A stretch of 16,364 nt of DNA from JAVVEZ01 sp032250895 (GCA_032250895.1 JAVVEZ010000077.1:1-16364); one strand, 5' to 3'. Shown: positions 7,011 to 14,251, numbered from the stretch's first letter. The notes: generated by a model not told the origin, from the sequence alone. Program-made: numbers and translations.

Positions 7011-7820
7011 TCAGTCCAACAATGTCCGGACCTCGGGCCAGCTGCGTTTGCCGTTCTCGAGCATTTCAGCCTGCAGCGCCTGCGGCACCCAGTCGCGGAT
7101 GGCCGACTGAAACCCGCTTCTATGCTGAATCCGCTGGAACCAGGCTTCGACACGGGGTCGACGTCCATGCTGCCAGGCGCCCTCCATGGCCAGTGCCATC
7201 AGGCGATTGACATAGGGCGCCAGCGCCACATCGGCCATGCTGAAATGCGAACCCACCAGCCAATCCGAGTGCATCAGCGCCTCTTCCATTCTGTCGAGAT
7301 AACTCAGGTACAGACGAATCTTGCCGGCGGCCCCGGGTGCGCTCAGACCTTCCTGCAGCCACTGCCATTTCAGGGTCCTTGCCGCCAGTCCCCCGGCACC
7401 ATCCGTCTTGAGAAAGTCTTCGAAATTTCCCACGCCATTGCGCAGGATGGTATGACGATGGGATACCACATAGGTAAGGGCGGAGCAGGCCGGATGCAGT
7501 TCTTCATCCACCGCCTTGGTCCAGTACCGGACCAGCAGTTTTTCATAGGGATCGGAGGGATACAGCGCGTTGCTGGGAAAACAGTCCTCCAGATATTCAC
7601 AGATCAGCGTGGACTCGACGATGATACGGTCCCGATGCTTGAGAGTCGGCACCACGCCCTTGGGGTTGACGGCGAGGTAGTCCGCCCGGAACTGCTCACC
7701 GGCGAGGATGTCGATATAGACACTTTCCCAGTCGAGCGCTTTCTCCGCCAATGCAAAGCGCACCTTGGCCGCGCAGGCTGAAGAACCGTGGTGATAAAGT
7801 ATCAGGGATTCATTGCTCAT
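7011..7820 (-). CDS. Glutathione S-transferase family protein
   Basis: 269 aa from ATG 7820 (MSNESLILYHHGSSACAAKVR). The N-terminal thioredoxin-like domain has the catalytic-type SSACAAKVR (Ser13/Ser14/Cys16), the cis-Pro motif GVVPTL (Pro58) and the glutathione-binding VES (Glu69-Ser70). The alpha-helical C-terminal domain contains FSMADVALAPYVNRL (about 193-207), the usual N-capping box. Length is slightly above the usual 200-230 aa, with an insert around 120-165. It is predicted to conjugate or isomerise small molecules with glutathione in the cytoplasm; the substrate is unknown. Upstream in-frame starts to 7973 run into non-conserved sequence. The ribosome-binding site is weak. Confidence 0.92.
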   Translation of the reverse strand: MSNESLILYHHGSSACAAKVRFALAEKALDWESVYIDILAGEQFRADYLAVNPKGVVPTLKHRDRIIVESTLICEYLEDCFPSNALYPSDPYEKLLVRYWTKAVDEELHPACSALTYVVSHRHTILRNGVGNFEDFLKTDGAGGLAARTLKWQWLQEGLSAPGAAGKIRLYLSYLDRMEEALMHSDWLVGSHFSMADVALAPYVNRLMALAMEGAWQHGRRPRVEAWFQRIQHRSGFQSAIRDWVPQALQAEMLENGKRSWPEVRTLLD

Positions 7821-7873
7821 AATAAGATCAGGTATTGATACAGGCATGCGGCGGCAATCCGCTGACCAGACCG

Positions 7874-7887
7874 GCATTGTCGCAGAA
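7874..7887. repeat. 14-bp direct repeat, copy 2 (GCATTGTCGCAGAA)
   Basis: Second exact copy of the 6958-6971 sequence, 54 bp upstream of the GST start. The neighbouring bases (CCGAAGGGCGCT against CCCGGAAGACGCGCT) are also similar. Confidence 0.55.
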
Positions 7888-7990
7888 TGCCGAAGGGCGC
7901 TCCAGTGCATGATTGCAGGTTGAGCAATACCTGGCTCAGCGCTCGTTTCCCGATGCCCGGCCAGCCAATGCACGCGGCCTCTTTTTTCAG

Positions 7991-7996
7991 TAGAAT
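7991..7996 (+). promoter_or_regulatory. -10 element candidate for the phosphofructokinase gene
   Basis: TAGAAT (5 of 6 to TATAAT) lies 27 nt before the ATG at 8024, after a T-run. No good -35 hexamer is seen at the right distance, so the promoter would be weak or activator-dependent. Confidence 0.4.
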
Positions 7997-8023
7997 GACG
8001 GCTTGTTTCCAGGAGCCTCCCGC

Positions 8024-9292
8024 ATGTCAGCAGTCCCCCGCAAGCGCAATATTTTTTATGCCCAGTCCGGCGGCGTCACGGCGGTCATCAATGCCTCGGC
8101 CTGTGGCGTGATTGAAACCGCCCGCAGCCAGTCCGGCCTGGGCAAGGTCTTTGCCGGGCGCAATGGCATCATCGGGGCACTACGGGAGGAGCTGATCGAC
8201 ACCAGCCTGGAATCTGCCGAGACCGTTGCCGCGCTGCGGCATACGCCTGCCGGCGCCTTCGGTTCCTGCCGTTACAAGCTGAAACACCCGGATGAAAACC
8301 GCAGTGAATATGAACGTCTGATCGAGGTCTTCAAGGCCCACGATATCGGCTATTTCTTTTATAACGGCGGCGGGGACTCCCAGGACACCGCCAACAAGGT
8401 GGCCCAGTTGAGTCAGCAGATCGACTACCCGCTGACCTGCATCGGCATTCCCAAAACCGTCGACAATGACCTGCCCCTGACCGATACCTGCCCCGGCTTC
8501 GGCTCTGTGGCCAAGTATGTGGCGGTGTCCATCCGTGAGGCGGGTCTCGATGTCGCCTCCATGAGCGAAAGTTCCACCAAGGTCTTCGTGATGGAAGTCA
8601 TGGGCCGCCATGCCGGCTGGATTGCCGGCGCTGCCGGCCTGGCGGCGGAGCAAGCCGGCGATGCCCCCCACATCATCATTTTTCCCGAAGTTCCCTTCGA
8701 AAAAACCACTTTTCTCAAAAAAGTCAGCCAGTGTGTGGCGGACTACGGCTACTGCGCCATCGTCGTCTCGGAAGGCGCCCGCTATGCCGACGGCAGCTTC
8801 CTCGCCGATGCCGGCAGCAAGGATGCCTTCGGCCATGTGCAATTGGGTGGCGTAGCCCCCAGCATCGCCAACATGGTGAGGTCCGAACTGGGCTTCAAAT
8901 ATCACTGGGCCGTTTCCGACTATCTGCAGCGGGCAGCCCGGCATATCGCGTCAGCCACCGACGTGGAGCAGGCCTATGCCGTGGGCAAGGCAGCCGTGGA
9001 GCTGGCATTGGCCGGCAGGAATGCCGTGATGCCCACCATTGTCCGGCACAGTTCCAGGCCCTATCGCTGGAGTGTGGGAGAGGTCAGGCTGGCCGAGGTT
9101 GCCAACGTGGAAAAGAAAATGCCGGCGGCCTTCATCAGTGCCGATGGCTTTGGCATCACGGCGGCGGCCCGGGACTATTTTTCACCCCTGATCCAGGGCG
9201 AGGACTATCCTCCTTATGAAAACGGCCTGCCCCGCTATGCCCGGCTGCAGAAAATACTGGCAGACAAAAAACTGCCGCCCTGGCAAGGTTGA
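8024..9292 (+). CDS. pfp: Pyrophosphate-dependent 6-phosphofructokinase
   Basis: 422 aa from ATG 8024, preceded by AGGAG at a good distance; an in-frame ATG at 8003 lies before that site. PfkA-fold motifs are in order: FYAQSGGVTAVINAS (about 11-25), FFYNGGGDSQDT (111-122), CIGIPKTVDNDLP (139-151) and MGRHAGW (193-199). PKTVDND with Lys, instead of the PGTIDND of ATP enzymes, marks the PPi-dependent class, which interconverts fructose 6-phosphate and fructose 1,6-bisphosphate reversibly in the cytoplasm. The phosphoryl-donor loop reads GGGDS, whereas ATP enzymes have GGDGS and many PPi enzymes GGDDS; I recall GGGDS in methanotroph-type enzymes. In methanotrophs and sulfur-oxidising symbionts such enzymes can also serve the Calvin or ribulose monophosphate cycle. 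No Calvin-cycle gene or H+-pyrophosphatase is in the window. Confidence 0.93.
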   Translation: MSAVPRKRNIFYAQSGGVTAVINASACGVIETARSQSGLGKVFAGRNGIIGALREELIDTSLESAETVAALRHTPAGAFGSCRYKLKHPDENRSEYERLIEVFKAHDIGYFFYNGGGDSQDTANKVAQLSQQIDYPLTCIGIPKTVDNDLPLTDTCPGFGSVAKYVAVSIREAGLDVASMSESSTKVFVMEVMGRHAGWIAGAAGLAAEQAGDAPHIIIFPEVPFEKTTFLKKVSQCVADYGYCAIVVSEGARYADGSFLADAGSKDAFGHVQLGGVAPSIANMVRSELGFKYHWAVSDYLQRAARHIASATDVEQAYAVGKAAVELALAGRNAVMPTIVRHSSRPYRWSVGEVRLAEVANVEKKMPAAFISADGFGITAAARDYFSPLIQGEDYPPYENGLPRYARLQKILADKKLPPWQG

Positions 9293-9325
9293 TGTAAAAA
9301 AGTGCAACCAAGGGGCTGTCCCTGA

Positions 9326-10201
9326 ATGCTTGAAATTCTTTCTGTCATCTCCCCGGTATTCATCTGCGCCCTGATCGGTTTCGGCTGGATGAAGCAGGGC
9401 CATGCCTTTGACACACTGTTTATCTCGCGCCTGGTCACCAACGTGGGCGCACCCTGTCTGATCTTCTCCACCTTCATGGAAATAGACCTGGATCTGGCTG
9501 CCTTCAGCACCATGGCAACGGCCGCCTTTGTCAGTATTGTGGTTTTCGGCCTGGTGGGTTTTGGCGTTCTGAAAGCCAGCGGCCTCAGCCAGCAGACCTT
9601 TCTGCCTTCACAGATGTTTCCCAATGTCGGCAACATGGGGCTGCCACTTTGTCTGCTGGCTTTTGGCGAGGAGGGCCTGGTATTGGGCCTGACGTATTTC
9701 ATGGTCAGTAGCGTGTTTGGTTTCACGCTGGGCATGGCCATTTCTTCCGGCACCCTGTCTTTCCGGGAATTACTGAAAAACCCGATGTTTTACGCGGTGC
9801 TGATCACGCTCGGCTTTCTTTTCGGCGGATTCGAGGCCCCCGCCTGGCTTTACAACACAACCAAACTGCTGGGCGGCCTGACCATTCCCCTGATGCTGAT
9901 TGCACTGGGAGTATCGCTGGCGCAATTTCGGGTCAGCAGTCTCGGGCGCAGTGTTGCCCTGTCGGTGATGCGTCTGCTGCTGGGTTTTGGCGTGGCCGTA
10001 CTGCTTGCCGACATCATGGAGCTGGATGGTGTGGCCCGGGGTATCCTGATCATGCAGTGTTCAATGCCGGTGGCGGTGTTTTCCTATCTCTTTGCGCTGC
10101 GTTACAAGCGTCAACCGGAGGAAGTGGCCGGCACCGTAGTGATTTCCACCCTGCTGTCCTTCCTGAGCCTGCCACTGCTGCTCTGGTATGTGTTGCCCTG
10201 A
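9326..10201 (+). CDS. AEC-family (auxin efflux carrier-like) transporter
   Basis: 291 aa, a hydrophobic protein with about ten membrane helices in two five-helix halves, the usual AEC layout and near the usual length of about 300. Family signatures are SPVFICALIGFGWMK at the N-terminus, FISRLVTNVGAPCLIFSTF, and PNVGNMGLPL, the conserved Asn/Gly/Pro crossover motif. The C-terminal half has GLTIPLMLIALGVSLAQ. Bacterial members move organic acids such as malate or malonate; the substrate here is unknown. ATG 9326 follows AAGGGG. It starts 33 nt after the phosphofructokinase stop on the same strand, so the two are probably cotranscribed, suggesting export or uptake of a central-carbon acid. Confidence 0.9.
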   Translation: MLEILSVISPVFICALIGFGWMKQGHAFDTLFISRLVTNVGAPCLIFSTFMEIDLDLAAFSTMATAAFVSIVVFGLVGFGVLKASGLSQQTFLPSQMFPNVGNMGLPLCLLAFGEEGLVLGLTYFMVSSVFGFTLGMAISSGTLSFRELLKNPMFYAVLITLGFLFGGFEAPAWLYNTTKLLGGLTIPLMLIALGVSLAQFRVSSLGRSVALSVMRLLLGFGVAVLLADIMELDGVARGILIMQCSMPVAVFSYLFALRYKRQPEEVAGTVVISTLLSFLSLPLLLWYVLP

Positions 10202-10229
10202 TCAACTCCTGATCAACTCCTGATCAACT
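10199..10229. repeat. 11-bp tandem repeat (TGATCAACTCC), 2.8 copies
   Basis: Copies at 10199-10209 and 10210-10220 are exact, followed by a partial copy at 10221-10229. The repeat begins with the stop codon of the AEC gene and reaches into the stop codon of the convergent pdxH. Each unit holds the palindrome TGATCA. Because 11 is not a multiple of 3, the repeats place TGA in all plus-strand frames. No T-run follows, so this is not a normal terminator. Confidence 0.85.
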
Positions 10230-10866
10230 ATGGCGCCAGACGCTGAATCAGCCAGCTCTTGTCGGCAGCCAGCGTGTATTCAAAGCGATCATGCAGGCGG
10301 TGGGCACCACCCTGCCAGAATTCCACCCGGGTCGGCCGCACCCGGATGCCACCCCAGAAATCCGGCAACGGCACGTCACCATGGGCAAACTTCTGCTTCA
10401 TGTTTTCAAGCTGGGTGAGCAGAACCTGCCGTGACGACAAGGGCTGACTCTGCGCCGAGGCCCAGGCCGCCAGCTGGCTTTCCCGGGGTCTGGAGAGAAA
10501 GTAACGCAATGATTCCGCCGTGGAGATCTTTTCTGCAGTCCCGGCTATCTTGACCTGTCGCTCGATCATATGCCAGGGAAACAACAGGCTTACCCGGTGG
10601 TTACCACTTATCTCCCGTGCCTTGCGGCTGCTGTAATTGGTAAAAAAGACAAAACCCTGCTGATCGACATGCTTCAGCAGCACGGTACGCTGCGAGGGCT
10701 GACCATCAGCTGCCACGGTAGCCAGTATCATGGCTGTTGGATCGCCCACCTCCATCGTTATGGCCTGTTGCAGCCACGACTCGAATTGGGCGACAGGCTC
10801 CGCCTGCAAATCGTCCCGTTGCAAACCGCCGCGCAGATATTCCCGTCGTAAGTTTTCCAGTTCCAT
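10228..10866 (-). CDS. pdxH: Pyridoxamine 5'-phosphate oxidase
   Basis: 212 aa, the usual length of about 218. It is an FMN-dependent cytoplasmic oxidase converting pyridoxine or pyridoxamine 5'-phosphate to pyridoxal 5'-phosphate, using O2. Motifs are in E. coli PdxH order: LATVAADGQPSQRTVLLKHV, FFTNYSSRKAREI (FMN binding), SLLFPWHMIERQVKI, YFLSRPRESQLAAWAS, PLPDFWGGIRVRP, EFWQGGAHRLHDRF and the C-terminal RLAP. ATG 10866 has GGAGGTGA upstream with a rather long spacer of about 10 nt. It converges on the AEC gene through the 11-bp repeat. No pdx operon partners are adjacent. Confidence 0.98.
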   Translation of the reverse strand: MELENLRREYLRGGLQRDDLQAEPVAQFESWLQQAITMEVGDPTAMILATVAADGQPSQRTVLLKHVDQQGFVFFTNYSSRKAREISGNHRVSLLFPWHMIERQVKIAGTAEKISTAESLRYFLSRPRESQLAAWASAQSQPLSSRQVLLTQLENMKQKFAHGDVPLPDFWGGIRVRPTRVEFWQGGAHRLHDRFEYTLAADKSWLIQRLAP

Positions 10867-10927
10867 AAAAATTTATTCACCTCCAGGAGGGTCAGAGACG
10901 CGCCAGAGTTATTTGAAGGCTACCTGG

Positions 10928-10947
10928 ATGCCCGCCTGCGCGGGAAT
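10928..10947. repeat. Degenerate copy of dispersed palindrome (CCCGC-CTGC-GCGGG)
   Basis: CCCGCCTGCGCGGG (10931-10944) is a 5-bp-arm palindrome in the context ATG...AAT. It matches the core of the widespread proteobacterial element of the form ATTCCCGC-n-GCGGGAAT, with one arm base changed. Translating across it yields the WMPACAGM string that such repeats produce in spurious proteins. It sits in the 125-bp gap between pdxH and the MORN gene. Confidence 0.7.
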
Positions 10948-10991
10948 GGTTGAAAATGCGTACAAGTGACGAAAAATGAATCAGTGGCTCT

Positions 10992-11594
10992 TTAATAAAC
11001 CCGCTTGTCGAATTCAAATTTACGTTTGCCAATCAAACCCGTGGTGTATTCAAAATAGCCTTCACCATGCTTCTTGTTCGCGGCCCACTCTCCCACATAG
11101 CGGGTGCCGTCCTGCCAACGGTAAACCCCATGGCCGGCGAACACATCATTTTTGAAGCTGCCGGAGTAATTTTCGGTGTTTTCCAGCAGCCAGTTTTCGG
11201 TATGGGCATCTTCTTTCCAGTCCTCCACGGCAAAGAACTGTGAACCCTGGCCGTTGCGGCGATCGTTGCGCCACTGGCCGATATAAATGTTGTTGTTTTT
11301 ATCCCAATAGATGCCGCGCCCGTCTCGCTTGCCGGCTTTCCAGCGTCCCTTGTAAACCCATTGTTCCCCTTCGTGGTTCAGACGACCGCTGCCGTGATAC
11401 TGGCCATTGATAAAATCACCAACATAAACGGTCTTGCCCGTTGGCGTCATCTTGATCAGGGTGCCTTCGCCGTTTTCACAATCGCCGCGCACACATCCCA
11501 GCTCATCCTCAGCGACCGCCGCAGCAGAGAAATTTGCCAGTGACAGGCACAGCAGGACACAAACAAACACTGGGAAATGATTCGCTTTTATCAT
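10992..11594 (-). CDS. Exported MORN-repeat protein
   Basis: 200 aa, ATG 11594 with a strong ribosome-binding site (AAGGAGGAACG). A signal peptide covers about 1-28 (cleavage after AVA), so the protein is periplasmic or outer-membrane associated. A small GCVRGDCENGEGT motif (Cys34/Cys39, possible disulfide) precedes at least five MORN repeats: YVGDFINGQYHGSG (57), YKGRWKAGKRDGRG (81), YIGQWRNDRRNGQG (104), YSGSFKNDVFAGHG (143) and YVGEWAANKKHGEG (166). An acidic insert of about 20 residues separates repeats three and four. MORN repeats form beta-hairpin rods used for lipid or protein contact. The function of exported bacterial ones is mostly unknown. It is divergent from the dehydrogenase gene at 11767. 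Confidence 0.88.
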   Translation of the reverse strand: MIKANHFPVFVCVLLCLSLANFSAAAVAEDELGCVRGDCENGEGTLIKMTPTGKTVYVGDFINGQYHGSGRLNHEGEQWVYKGRWKAGKRDGRGIYWDKNNNIYIGQWRNDRRNGQGSQFFAVEDWKEDAHTENWLLENTENYSGSFKNDVFAGHGVYRWQDGTRYVGEWAANKKHGEGYFEYTTGLIGKRKFEFDKRVY

Positions 11595-11636
11595 CGTTCC
11601 TCCTTTCGCCGGGGCCGCAGATTACCACCGACACTT

Positions 11637-11680
11637 CAATTTTGTTTTGAAATTGTACTCTATCCGGCATAGAAATGCCG
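11637..11680. promoter_or_regulatory. Two inverted repeats in the MORN/dehydrogenase divergent region
   Basis: CAATTT-7-AAATTG (11637-11655) and CGGCAT-AGAA-ATGCCG (11665-11680) are perfect 6-bp-arm inverted repeats 9 bp apart, in the 172-bp gap between divergent genes. The first looks like an operator; the second could be an operator or a hairpin in a leader RNA. No regulator is identified. Confidence 0.4.
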
Positions 11681-11730
11681 CCCACAGTATCCCGCACTCG
11701 TCCACCCTATGATTCCCCGGACTGATCTTT

Positions 11731-11736
11731 TATAGT
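11731..11736 (+). promoter_or_regulatory. -10 element candidate for the dehydrogenase gene
   Basis: TATAGT (5 of 6 to TATAAT) lies 30 nt before ATG 11767. The hexamer about 17 nt upstream (TATGAT) is a poor -35, so confidence is limited. Confidence 0.4.
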
Positions 11737-11766
11737 AGAGCCCATTTCGTAAAGCAGGAGCGTCGT

Positions 11767-12654
11767 ATGAGCAGCAAGGTGGCCTTTATCGGCCTTGGTA
11801 ATATGGGTTTTCCGATGGCAGGGCATCTGGCTGCCGCCGGTCACCGGGTCACGGTTTATAACCGCAGTGAACCCAAAGTCAGCGCCTGGCTGGCCCAGCA
11901 TCAGGGCACCCGCGCCGGCACCCCGGCAGAAGCCGCCTCCGGTGCCGACTTCGTCTTTTCCTGTGTCGGCAACGATGAGGATCTGCGCCAGATCACCCTC
12001 GGCCCTCAAGGCGCCTTCTCCACCTTGAAAAAGGGAGCCGTCTTCATTGACAACACCACCACTTCCGCGACCATTGCCCGGGAACTGGCACAACAAGCGG
12101 CCCAACAGGGCGGCAGCTTCCTCGATGCGCCGGTGTCCGGTGGCCAGGCCGGTGCCGAAAATGGCACTCTCACGGTAATGGTTGGCGGCTCCGATGCAGC
12201 CTTTGAGCGCGCCCTGCCCGTCATCGAATGCTTTGCCACCAGCGTAAAATTGATGGGACCTGCAGGCTATGGTCAGTTGACCAAGATGGTGAATCAGATA
12301 TGCATTGCCGGACTGGTGCAAAGCCTGTCCGAGGGCATTCATTTTGCCAAGCGCGCCGGGCTCGATGTGGAAAAGGTCATCAACGTGATCAGCAAGGGCG
12401 CAGCACAGTCCTGGCAGATGGAAAACCGTTACCGTACCATGATGAACAATGAGTTCGACTTTGGTTTTGCCGTTGACTGGATGCGCAAGGATCTGGGCAT
12501 TGCCATGATGGAGGCAGAAAACAACGGCGCCAGTCTACCGGTGGCAAAAATCGTTGATGGCTATTATGCCCAGGTACAGAACATCGGCGGCAGCCGCTGG
12601 GATACGTCCTCGTTGATTGCTCTGCTGGAAAAACCGGATACCCGGGATTCGTGA
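11767..12654 (+). CDS. 3-hydroxyisobutyrate dehydrogenase-family NAD(P) oxidoreductase
   Basis: 295 aa, the usual length. The Rossmann dinucleotide motif GLGNMG (9-14) is followed by the substrate signature DAPVSGGQAGAENGTL (120-135) and the catalytic lysine K173 in GQLTKMVNQ. The C-terminal helical domain includes SWQMENRY and the DWMRKDLGIAM region. Family members oxidise beta-hydroxyacids (3-hydroxyisobutyrate, tartronate semialdehyde, gamma-hydroxybutyrate); the substrate cannot be fixed from motifs alone. Arg at position 33 (VTVYNRSEPK), after the second strand, favours NADP(H), as in succinic semialdehyde or glyoxylate reductases. The start at 11767 has GCAGGAG about 8 nt upstream. No valine-catabolism or glyoxylate genes are adjacent, so a stand-alone aldehyde or glyoxylate reductase role is as likely. 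Confidence 0.93.
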   Translation: MSSKVAFIGLGNMGFPMAGHLAAAGHRVTVYNRSEPKVSAWLAQHQGTRAGTPAEAASGADFVFSCVGNDEDLRQITLGPQGAFSTLKKGAVFIDNTTTSATIARELAQQAAQQGGSFLDAPVSGGQAGAENGTLTVMVGGSDAAFERALPVIECFATSVKLMGPAGYGQLTKMVNQICIAGLVQSLSEGIHFAKRAGLDVEKVINVISKGAAQSWQMENRYRTMMNNEFDFGFAVDWMRKDLGIAMMEAENNGASLPVAKIVDGYYAQVQNIGGSRWDTSSLIALLEKPDTRDS

Positions 12655-12711
12655 CCAAAAATTTATGCAATGAGTGTTCTATTATCAAGACACTTTAAAG
12701 ACCGGGTTTTT

Positions 12712-12730
12712 TCGCTAAAAGCGACCTTTT
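12712..12730 (+). terminator. Weak terminator-like hairpin after the dehydrogenase gene
   Basis: TCGCT-AAA-AGCGA (12712-12724) followed by CCTTTTCC. The stem is only 5 bp and the T-run is short, so termination would be inefficient. It is the only candidate between the dehydrogenase and HNH genes. Confidence 0.35.
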
Positions 12731-12744
12731 CCGCAATTTCCCTG

Positions 12745-12774
12745 TTGACGAATACGGAATGATGTCGTTAGAAT
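12745..12774 (+). promoter_or_regulatory. Sigma70-type promoter for the HNH gene
   Basis: TTGACG (12745-12750), an 18-bp spacer and TAGAAT (12769-12774), five of six matches in each hexamer. Transcription would start near 12781. That is downstream of the first in-frame ATG (12759), supporting translation from ATG 12825. Confidence 0.6.
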
Positions 12775-12824
12775 CGGCGCAGTATTTTTATACTGAGTCA
12801 TTCAGAGACTCCCTGAGACGCTGT

Positions 12825-13400
12825 ATGCATTTTGATGACAGTCAGGCTCAAGTTCTAAGACTCAATGTTGCTGGAAACCCCGTTGAATGGTTGTCCTGGC
12901 AGGAAGCTACCACCCTCTACGCAAGAGACCTGGTCACCTGGACGCTGGGTGACAGGATCCGTACCGTCATGGGCGGAACCTCCCGTCTGACCCAGCAGCG
13001 CAGTCGTATTGAACTGCACAGTATCGTGGCCTGTGCCGGAGAGCTTTATCACGGGCAGGTAACGAAACCGGCGCTGAATAACAGAATTCTGTTTCGCCGC
13101 GACCAGAATCTCTGCATGTATTGCGGAAAGCATTTTCCCGACCGGGACTTGAGCTGCGACCACATCATTCCCACATCACGTGGTGGCAGGAACGTCTGGA
13201 AAAACGTGGTGGCCGCCTGCCGCCGCTGCAATCATTTCAAACAGGACCGAACCCCGGAAGAAGCACACATGCAACTGCTGGCCCTGCCCTATGAACCCAA
13301 TTCCGCCGAATACCTGGCATTGCTGAACAGCAAGCGTATCCGCGCCGATCAGATGGATTTTCTGAAGGTCCAGTTTTCCAAGAACTGCCGCTTGCAGTAA
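12825..13400 (+). CDS. HNH endonuclease
   Basis: 191 aa from ATG 12825, with GAGACG weakly matching a ribosome-binding site. An in-frame ATG at 12759 would add 22 residues, but a good promoter overlaps that stretch, and the family usually begins just before VLRLNVAGNPVEWLSW. The N-terminal half (WQEATTLYARDLVTWTLGD, GGTSRLTQQRSRIELHSIVA) is the domain found before HNH in this chromosomal family. The nuclease part has zinc ligands C97xxC100 (CMYC) and C132xxC135 (CRRC), with D112-H113 in CDHIIPTSRGG and N127/N136 completing the motif. It ends with ADQMDFL, conserved in the family. It is common in proteobacteria, usually stand-alone, with unclear biological role. No methylase or toxin partner is adjacent, and it is not phage-linked here. 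Confidence 0.88.
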   Translation: MHFDDSQAQVLRLNVAGNPVEWLSWQEATTLYARDLVTWTLGDRIRTVMGGTSRLTQQRSRIELHSIVACAGELYHGQVTKPALNNRILFRRDQNLCMYCGKHFPDRDLSCDHIIPTSRGGRNVWKNVVAACRRCNHFKQDRTPEEAHMQLLALPYEPNSAEYLALLNSKRIRADQMDFLKVQFSKNCRLQ

Positions 13401-13432
13401 GCCTCAAACCGCCGCTGCCTGATCCGGAGCCA

Positions 13433-14200
13433 TCAGCGAGCGAGAAAATCTCTCACTATCTTGATAAACACCTGGGGTTTTTCACTGTGCAACCAGTGCC
13501 CGGCATTGTCGATTACCTTGATCTCCGCCTGTGGCAGCAAAGCCAGGATCTCATCCCGGTGCTGCGGCAGAATATAGTTGGAGTTGGCACCTTTGATAAA
13601 CAGGATATCTCCCTGGTAGGCATGCACCGGTTCGGGCCTGTCCCTGAGCGCCGGAAATTCCTGCGCCAACACGGCCAGGTTGAGCCGCCATTGATAACGC
13701 CCCTTGTCATCCCGCTGCAGGTTGGTCAACAGAAAATCCCTGACCGCCTTTTCCCGGATATGTCCGGCAAGCATTTCATCGGCATCGAGGCGTGAGCGCA
13801 AACTTGCCAGATCGATGTTCAGCAAGCCACTGAGTGCCGCAAAATCGACCTCAGGGTAGGCCACAGGCGCTATATCCACCACCACCAGTTTCGTCACTCT
13901 GGCCGGCGCCAGAAAGGCCATTTGCAGTGCCGTCTTCCCCCCCATGGAATGCCCGATGACATGGGCCTGCGACATTTTCTGTGCATCCATGAAGGCCAGC
14001 ACATCCTCGGCCATCAGGCGGTAACTGATCTCCTCGGACCAGGGCGAACGTCCATGATTGCGGGCATCCGGCACATAGACCCGATAGGTGTCGGCGAATT
14101 GCCGGGCGTGCCAGGCCCAGTTGGCCTGATTCCCGAACAAGCCATGAAGGATGATCAGCGGCTCGCCCGCCTCGCCATACTGGCGGTAAAACAAGTTCAA
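13433..14200 (-). CDS. Alpha/beta-fold hydrolase (YbfF-like esterase)
   Basis: 255 aa from TTG 14200 (NLFYRQYGEAGEPLIILHGLFG). TTG is preferred because GAAGG lies 8 nt upstream; a GTG at 14209 directly abuts that site and would add three residues. The oxyanion region is HGLFGNQANW. The nucleophile is Ser85 in GHSMGG, the likely acid Asp109 in VVVDIAPVAY (as described for E. coli YbfF) and the base His235 in NAGHWLHSEKP. It is predicted to hydrolyse short acyl esters, possibly acyl-CoA, in the cytoplasm. It is convergent with the HNH gene (32-nt gap without a terminator) and 51 nt downstream of the peroxiredoxin gene, probably in the same transcript. Confidence 0.92.
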   Translation of the reverse strand: MNLFYRQYGEAGEPLIILHGLFGNQANWAWHARQFADTYRVYVPDARNHGRSPWSEEISYRLMAEDVLAFMDAQKMSQAHVIGHSMGGKTALQMAFLAPARVTKLVVVDIAPVAYPEVDFAALSGLLNIDLASLRSRLDADEMLAGHIREKAVRDFLLTNLQRDDKGRYQWRLNLAVLAQEFPALRDRPEPVHAYQGDILFIKGANSNYILPQHRDEILALLPQAEIKVIDNAGHWLHSEKPQVFIKIVRDFLAR

Positions 14201-14251
14201 GAGCCCCACCTTCGTGATATTTTCAGCATTGGTTGTGTGTGGGCCGGCGAA

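Noticed and set aside
8180..8944. Minus-strand 254-codon open frame opposite the phosphofructokinase gene
   Set aside because: It mirrors codon bias of the real plus-strand gene, has no family motifs, and the plus-strand protein is unmistakable.
10730..10969. 79-codon plus-strand frame ending in WMPACAGM
   Set aside because: It runs antisense to pdxH and its tail is the known spurious translation of a dispersed palindrome.
12825..13400. HNH gene as part of a mobile element or restriction system
   Set aside because: No methylase, integrase, phage genes or flanking repeats; the protein matches a chromosomal family widespread in proteobacteria.
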